DNA of 64,000 bases from Halopolyspora algeriensis (GTDB lineage: Bacteria > Actinomycetota > Actinomycetes > Mycobacteriales > Pseudonocardiaceae): the NCBI RefSeq assembly GCF_003337235.1, contig NZ_QPJC01000008.1, forward strand, positions 124,001-188,000. Reading direction: 5' to 3'. Shown one piece after another: positions 59,977-64,000 of this stretch (within the stretch, counting starts at the first letter, position 1; every line of letters begins with the position of its first letter). The position numbers were made by a program, and so were the translations under genes. Below the pieces are notes generated by a model. The model did no database searches and had not been told where the DNA came from. It saw nothing but the letters and a program-made list of their open reading frames with translations.

Positions 59977-60903
59977 GTGACCACGGCCGGGGCGCGCCAC
60001 AGGGACGTCGACAAGGAGCGGAAGTTGATCGAGCTCGACGGGCAACGCTGGGTTCAGGAGTCGCTGGGTGCCGACATGCGGCGGCTCTGGCGAGTGGACG
60101 AAGTGCTGTGGGAGGACGACACCTCCTACCAGCATGTGCTGATCGGCCGTACAGGTCAGGGGATCTCCCTGTTCTGCGACAACGATCGCCAGAGCACCGA
60201 GTTCTCACAAATCGTCTACCACGAGGCGATGATGGTTCCGGGCTTTCTGCTGGCGGAGAAAATCGACAACGTGCTGATCGTCGGGTCCAGTGAGGGCGTG
60301 GCGAGCAGGATGGCCGTCGATGCCGGGGCCACCAGGGTGGACCACGTCGACATCGACCAGGAGTGCGTCCGCGCCTGTGCCGAGCACCTGCCGTACGGCT
60401 ACACCCCCACCGAGCTCGCCGAAGTGGAGCGGGGTGAGGGTGCGGTCCGGCTGCACTACGCGGATGGTTGGAGCTTCCTGGAACAGGCGCTCGGCCGCGG
60501 CGATCGCTACGACCTCATCGTGGTCGACCTTCCCGACGAGAGTGCGGAGGAGGCCGACAGCCAGCACAACCGGTTGTACGGTGTGGAATTCATCCGGCGT
60601 TGCCATGCGGTGCTGGCTCCCGGCGGGGTGATCGGATTCCAGGCGGGCAGCCCTACGGTGTGGCGCAATACCACCCTCGTGCGGGCCTACAACCGCTTCC
60701 GGACCGTGTTCGACACCGTGACGTACTTCGGTTCGGACGAGCACGAGTGGTCGTTCCTGTTCGGGCGGGTCGAGCAACTCGACGATCCGGTCAACGTCAT
60801 GCTCGAAGCGCTGCCCCAATGTTCGTACCAGCCGGCTTCGCTGGACGATGCCACTCTGATCGGCTCCACCGTGCCCCCGTACTCGGTGCGCCACCAGGAC
60901 TGA
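59977..60903 (+). CDS. speE: spermidine synthase
   Basis: Transfers the aminopropyl group to putrescine. The 308-residue protein has the Rossmann methyltransferase-like fold. Motifs are TEFSQIVYHEAMMVPGFLLA (substrate-site YHE, about 70-80), VLIVGSSEGVASRM (AdoMet loop), VDHVDIDQECVRACAEHLPY and the catalytic region DLIVVDLPDESAEE. GSSEG replaces the usual GGGDG, and LPDE replaces DPDG, so the substrate could differ (for example agmatine or another diamine). The GTG at 59977 follows AGGTGA. It is the last gene of the operon. Confidence 0.87.
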   Translation: MTTAGARHRDVDKERKLIELDGQRWVQESLGADMRRLWRVDEVLWEDDTSYQHVLIGRTGQGISLFCDNDRQSTEFSQIVYHEAMMVPGFLLAEKIDNVLIVGSSEGVASRMAVDAGATRVDHVDIDQECVRACAEHLPYGYTPTELAEVERGEGAVRLHYADGWSFLEQALGRGDRYDLIVVDLPDESAEEADSQHNRLYGVEFIRRCHAVLAPGGVIGFQAGSPTVWRNTTLVRAYNRFRTVFDTVTYFGSDEHEWSFLFGRVEQLDDPVNVMLEALPQCSYQPASLDDATLIGSTVPPYSVRHQD

Positions 60904-61098
60904 CGCCCAGCCGAAGACGAGCCTGCGGGGTGCGGCCGGTCCTGCCGGGAATCCGAATCCGCACCCTGCACGCGGGCCCGGAGAAGAAGTGGGCGGTGGC
61001 CGTGGCGATCGGTCCGGGCGTGGTGGAACCCGGCCCGTCCGGTGGTGCCGGTGCGGGCTCGCCGATCACCGGTTCGGGGAAATCGCCTTTGCTGCTGC

Positions 61099-61788
61099 CT
61101 ACACGCGTCGCCCGACGTAGAGGTGGTATGTCGTGGAGTGGCGACCGAGCATCACCGGAATGGTCAGTTCCTCGACCGCTTCGAACACGTCCCGCATGGC
61201 CGCTTCGAGTTCGGGTGCAGGGTCGGCCGACCAGATCGCCGTGACACCGTACGGCGACAGAGTCTCGTGGCAGACGGCGAGAAAGTCGCTGCTGTACACC
61301 GCCGCATTGGCCGTGTAGACCAGATAGCCGGGACCGTTGTCGACATCGAGCAGGATGGCCTCCACCGAGGAAGGCGCCTGATCGGCGATGAGCTCGGTGA
61401 TCTCTCCGGTCACGAGCTCGACGCGTTCGTCCTCGATCGCCACGGTGTCGGGAATGAGCCCTCGACGATGCCAGTCGACGATCGCGGACTCGATCTCGGC
61501 CACCCGAACCCGGCTGACCCGGCGGTCGGCCAGCACCTCCTGCAGTGTGAATCCGAGGCCGAGTCCCCCGATCAATACCCGGATCGGTGCGGTTGCCGCA
61601 CGGACGCCCGCGGAAGCGTAGTAGGCCTCGAGGGTTGTCGTGGCCAGCAGCCGTTCCGTTGCCGTGTGCACGGTGTCCATCACGAACACGCCGTTGACTC
61701 GCAACTCCAGCGCCCCGTCGTCGCCGCGCCGGATCAGAACGGTCTCGCCGCGCTCCGTGGCGGCACGTGCCACACAATCACCGTGCAC
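61099..61788 (-). CDS. spermidine synthase-like protein
   Basis: Second, shorter protein of the spermine/spermidine synthase fold, 229 residues. It has the AdoMet-type motif APIRVLIGGLGLGFTLQEVL (about 62), VAEIESAIVDWHRRG, EAILLDVDNGPGYLVYTANA in place of the catalytic DPxG region, and a substrate His in DTVHTATERLL. The usual N-terminal beta tetramerisation region is mostly replaced by GETVLIRRGDDGALELRVNG. Function is not established; such proteins may methylate or aminopropylate other substrates. The GTG at 61788 follows AAGGAG. It faces speE and follows an unknown gene by 46 bases. Confidence 0.78.
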   Translation of the reverse strand: MHGDCVARAATERGETVLIRRGDDGALELRVNGVFVMDTVHTATERLLATTTLEAYYASAGVRAATAPIRVLIGGLGLGFTLQEVLADRRVSRVRVAEIESAIVDWHRRGLIPDTVAIEDERVELVTGEITELIADQAPSSVEAILLDVDNGPGYLVYTANAAVYSSDFLAVCHETLSPYGVTAIWSADPAPELEAAMRDVFEAVEELTIPVMLGRHSTTYHLYVGRRV

Positions 61789-61834
61789 TCTCGACTCCTT
61801 GATCGGGATCGGCGGACACGAGTGTCGGAAGTGC

Positions 61835-62980
61835 TCACAGGAAATACGGATGCAGTCCCTCGGAAGGTGAGGTCGCATCCTCCGGCTGCACCCGGAACCA
61901 CTGCTCGAAGGCGAGTCCGCGCACGCGCAGCGCCTCCTCGACCTCGCTGACCCGAGCCTGCGAGATCTCGGTGGCGGGATCGCCGGATTCGGCGCCGGAA
62001 ACCAGCGGAAAATCCACCTCGTAGAGTTCCCCGTAACCGACGTCGGCAAAAGCGCGGTCGGCGAAGGCGGCGAACAGGGGCTCGCTTTGCTCCCACTCCA
62101 GCAACTCGGCCGCCTCCAGCACCACCCGCGCCTCGTTGATCAGCAGTTGCAGTGCCAGGGATTCGGCCACGCAACGAGGTGGTGTCCACGAGCGTGCGGT
62201 CAGCCGGGCTGCCACCGCTGCCGACGACAGCAGCAGTGCGCGGGCGAATCGCGAGTCGTAGCGATGCTGGTAGCAGGGGGGAAGCTCCTCCAGAACCAGC
62301 AGCCCCACAGCCTCGCTCACGGTGGCGTCGTTGATCGTCAGCGCGAGTTCGTCGTAGAAGAGCTCGTCGGTCACCACGCTCACGGCGTGGATGAGCGCAC
62401 CCGCGGCCATCCGGGCCCGCTCCGGATCGGCTTCGCCGGAGCGGGCGAAGACCGAGGAGTCGAATGCACGCAGCCGGGGGGCGAGATCGGCGAGCTTGCC
62501 CCGCCAGTTCTCGCTTTCCAGTGCGGAGACATCCGGGATCGAGGCCTCCGAACCCTCCAGCGCCTCGTCCACCGCGGCTTCCAGAGCGGCGTCGACCTCG
62601 TCCCCGGACGCCCCGGATCCTTCGGAAGCCGCCGCAAGACTCTGGTTGAACTCGTCCTCGGTGATGCGGACCTCGGACCGCGCGACGGTCCAGTTCGCCA
62701 GCTGCTCACTTTCGGCGATCAGTTCGTCGAGCACCTGTGCCGCGGCTTCCTCGGCGGTACGCAGCGACGGAGCATCCAACGCAAGCATCACCGCCACGCC
62801 TTCGGCATCTGCGTTGATCCGGTAGTCCAGGACGTCGATCTCCTCGTCCCGAGGACCGGTGACGCCCTCGACCCGGCCGAGCTGGCGGTCGAGCAGGGAT
62901 GTCACCCCCTCCTGCTGCAGCTCGTCCAATCCCGTGGCCTGAACCGGCGGCTGAAGGGCCGCCGTGACTACGTAATCCAC
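61835..62980 (-). CDS. hypothetical protein, acidic, 381 aa
   Basis: I do not recognise a family. The first 80 residues look like a small alpha-beta domain (VDYVVTAALQPPVQATGLDE; EIDVLDYRINADAEGVAVML). An acidic Ala/Glu/Ser stretch (about 110-150, with ASEGSGASGDEVDAALEAAV) may be coiled or disordered. The C-terminal 200 residues are mainly helical (IHAVSVVTDELFYDELALTI; ARALLLSSAAVAARLTARSW; EALRVRGLAFEQWFRV). No signal peptide or membrane helix is seen. The GTG at 62980 begins the conserved-looking part; an ATG at 63013 has no ribosome site. It is transcribed with the spermidine synthase-like gene. Confidence 0.65.
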   Translation of the reverse strand: MDYVVTAALQPPVQATGLDELQQEGVTSLLDRQLGRVEGVTGPRDEEIDVLDYRINADAEGVAVMLALDAPSLRTAEEAAAQVLDELIAESEQLANWTVARSEVRITEDEFNQSLAAASEGSGASGDEVDAALEAAVDEALEGSEASIPDVSALESENWRGKLADLAPRLRAFDSSVFARSGEADPERARMAAGALIHAVSVVTDELFYDELALTINDATVSEAVGLLVLEELPPCYQHRYDSRFARALLLSSAAVAARLTARSWTPPRCVAESLALQLLINEARVVLEAAELLEWEQSEPLFAAFADRAFADVGYGELYEVDFPLVSGAESGDPATEISQARVSEVEEALRVRGLAFEQWFRVQPEDATSPSEGLHPYFL

Positions 62981-63089
62981 CCTGTTTCGCCTTTCGGACC
63001 GGTTGTCGGGCATGGTACGTGCCCACCGGCGAATGCGTCGTACTCCGGCTCTCCTGCCCGGGGGAGTCGGTATCGGCAATCATGGGCAC

Positions 63090-64000
63090 ATGACCGTGAA
63101 TGGCGAGGCGCCGACCGTGACGGTGTTCGGCAGTTGCAATATGGATCTGGTCGCCTATGTCGCGACCCCGCCGCAGCGGGGTGAAACCGTGCACGGGCGG
63201 GAATTCCGCACCGTCTCCGGAGGCAAGGGGGCCAACCAGGCCATCGCGGCGGCCCGGGCCGGAGCGCACACCGCCATGGTCGGGGCCGTGGGGGCCGACG
63301 AATTCGGCGCGCGGATCCGGGAGACCCTGCAGAGGTGTGCTGTCGATACCCGAGGGCTGCGTGAAGTGCCGGGCCACAGCGGTACCGCGCACATCGTGGT
63401 CGACGACGCCGGCGGGAACTCGATTATCGTGATCCCGGCGGCGAACGGAACCGTCACTGCGCCGGCGGAAGGCGACGAGGAGCGAATTGCCGCCTCACAG
63501 AGCCTGCTGTTGCAATTGGAGATCCCACTCGACGGGGTGACTGCCGCGGCCGAAACGGCACGGCGGCACGGCGTGCCGGTCGTATTGACTCCGGCCCCCG
63601 CCGTGGAACTCCCCGCGAGCGTTCTGGACCGGGTCGATGTGCTGGTACCGAACGAGCACGAGGCCGCCGTGCTGACCGGACACCATGATCCGGAACAGGC
63701 GATGCGGGACTTGCTGAAACGGGTCCCCGAAGTCGTGATCACCATGGGCGATCGCGGGTCGTTCTACGGCAACAGGGCCGGTGACCGGATCGACATGCCC
63801 GCATATCCGGCACGGGCGGTCGACACCACGGCTGCGGGCGACACTTTCGTCGGCGTACTCAGCGTGGCCGTGGCCACGGGCGTACAGCGGCGGGAAGCGT
63901 TGCGGCGGGCCTCGGCTGCCTCCGCACTGTCGGTGCAGCGAAACGGTGCGAGTAGTTCGATGCCGACGGCGCGGGAAGTGGACGAGTTCCTGGCTGCCGC
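63090..64000 (+). CDS. rbsK: ribokinase-family sugar kinase (cut by window edge)
   Basis: PfkB-family kinase, probably ribokinase, phosphorylating D-ribose with ATP. The 303 visible residues contain the opening VTVFGSCNMDLVAYVATPPQ, the substrate motif TVSGGKGANQAIAAARAG (about 41), DVLVPNEHEAAVLTG and the ATP/anion-hole signature DTTAAGDTFVGVLSVAVATG with catalytic Asp (about 251). The frame is open to the last base; only the C-terminus seems missing. The ATG at 63090 gives the standard start. It is divergent from the unknown gene to its left; related nucleoside genes would be expected beyond the edge. Confidence 0.88.
   Translation, partial: MTVNGEAPTVTVFGSCNMDLVAYVATPPQRGETVHGREFRTVSGGKGANQAIAAARAGAHTAMVGAVGADEFGARIRETLQRCAVDTRGLREVPGHSGTAHIVVDDAGGNSIIVIPAANGTVTAPAEGDEERIAASQSLLLQLEIPLDGVTAAAETARRHGVPVVLTPAPAVELPASVLDRVDVLVPNEHEAAVLTGHHDPEQAMRDLLKRVPEVVITMGDRGSFYGNRAGDRIDMPAYPARAVDTTAAGDTFVGVLSVAVATGVQRREALRRASAASALSVQRNGASSSMPTAREVDEFLAA

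Overview
The window is about 70% GC, gene-dense DNA from an actinomycete. Three things point to Actinobacteria of the Pseudonocardiales/Mycobacteriales type: (i) an Sdh1-type succinate dehydrogenase operon; (ii) a block (pncA/pncB/dinG, clpS, DUF2017, P1 peptidase, mec-cysO-cysM, rhomboid, murI, MBL phosphodiesterase, rph, rdgB) in the order I recall from Mycobacterium tuberculosis Rv1329-Rv1341; (iii) frequent GTG/TTG starts behind GGAGG-type ribosome sites and long overlapping operons. I see no transposase, integrase, phage gene or CRISPR array. The genus cannot be fixed from the sequence alone.

Layout. 0-5 kb: end of an aldo/keto reductase, a small membrane protein and the sdhCAB operon. 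5-13 kb: ureidoglycine aminohydrolase (allE), a short-chain dehydrogenase, a DUF305 lipoprotein, cytochrome oxidase subunit I (ctaD), serB, a Pr6Pr-like membrane protein, a cytochrome P450 remnant and a Pth2-domain protein. 13-20 kb: a four-gene siderophore operon read leftward (PLP decarboxylase, type A NIS synthetase, N-monooxygenase, type C NIS synthetase) behind a probable iron box. 20-24.5 kb: a biotin uptake operon (bioY, acyl-CoA ligase, thiolase, bioM, bioN). 24.7-38.2 kb: the conserved block listed above, plus an orphan Imm1-like gene and a TauE/SafE permease. 38.3-47 kb: bcp, poxB, a methyltransferase, two PH-domain membrane proteins, a secreted Gln/Gly-rich protein, a tRNA with anticodon UAG, a DUF3618 protein and a TetR regulator. 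47-58 kb: a leftward purine-catabolism cluster (three xanthine dehydrogenase subunits, two deaminases, NCS2 permease, XdhC, MocA-like protein) divergent from pucR. 58-63 kb: a polyamine operon (ornithine decarboxylase, AdoMet decarboxylase, spermidine synthase) facing a second spermidine-synthase-like gene and an unknown gene. The right edge cuts a ribokinase.

How the genes work together. The purine cluster takes up purines, deaminates guanine and 8-oxoguanine, oxidises hypoxanthine/xanthine and matures the molybdenum enzyme; allE at 5 kb acts further down the same pathway. The polyamine operon converts ornithine to putrescine and spermidine. Mec, CysO and CysM form the thiocarboxylate route to cysteine. 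The siderophore genes match the rhizobactin 1021/schizokinen scheme but lack an acetyltransferase and an aminotransferase.

Most unusual signals: a 34-nt intergenic hairpin present twice with compensatory stem changes, one copy inside a 237-bp inverted-repeat element upstream of dinG; a CysO carrier with two residues after the Gly-Gly; a leucine-type anticodon on a short-variable-arm tRNA; and a thiolase whose second catalytic cysteine is replaced by serine.
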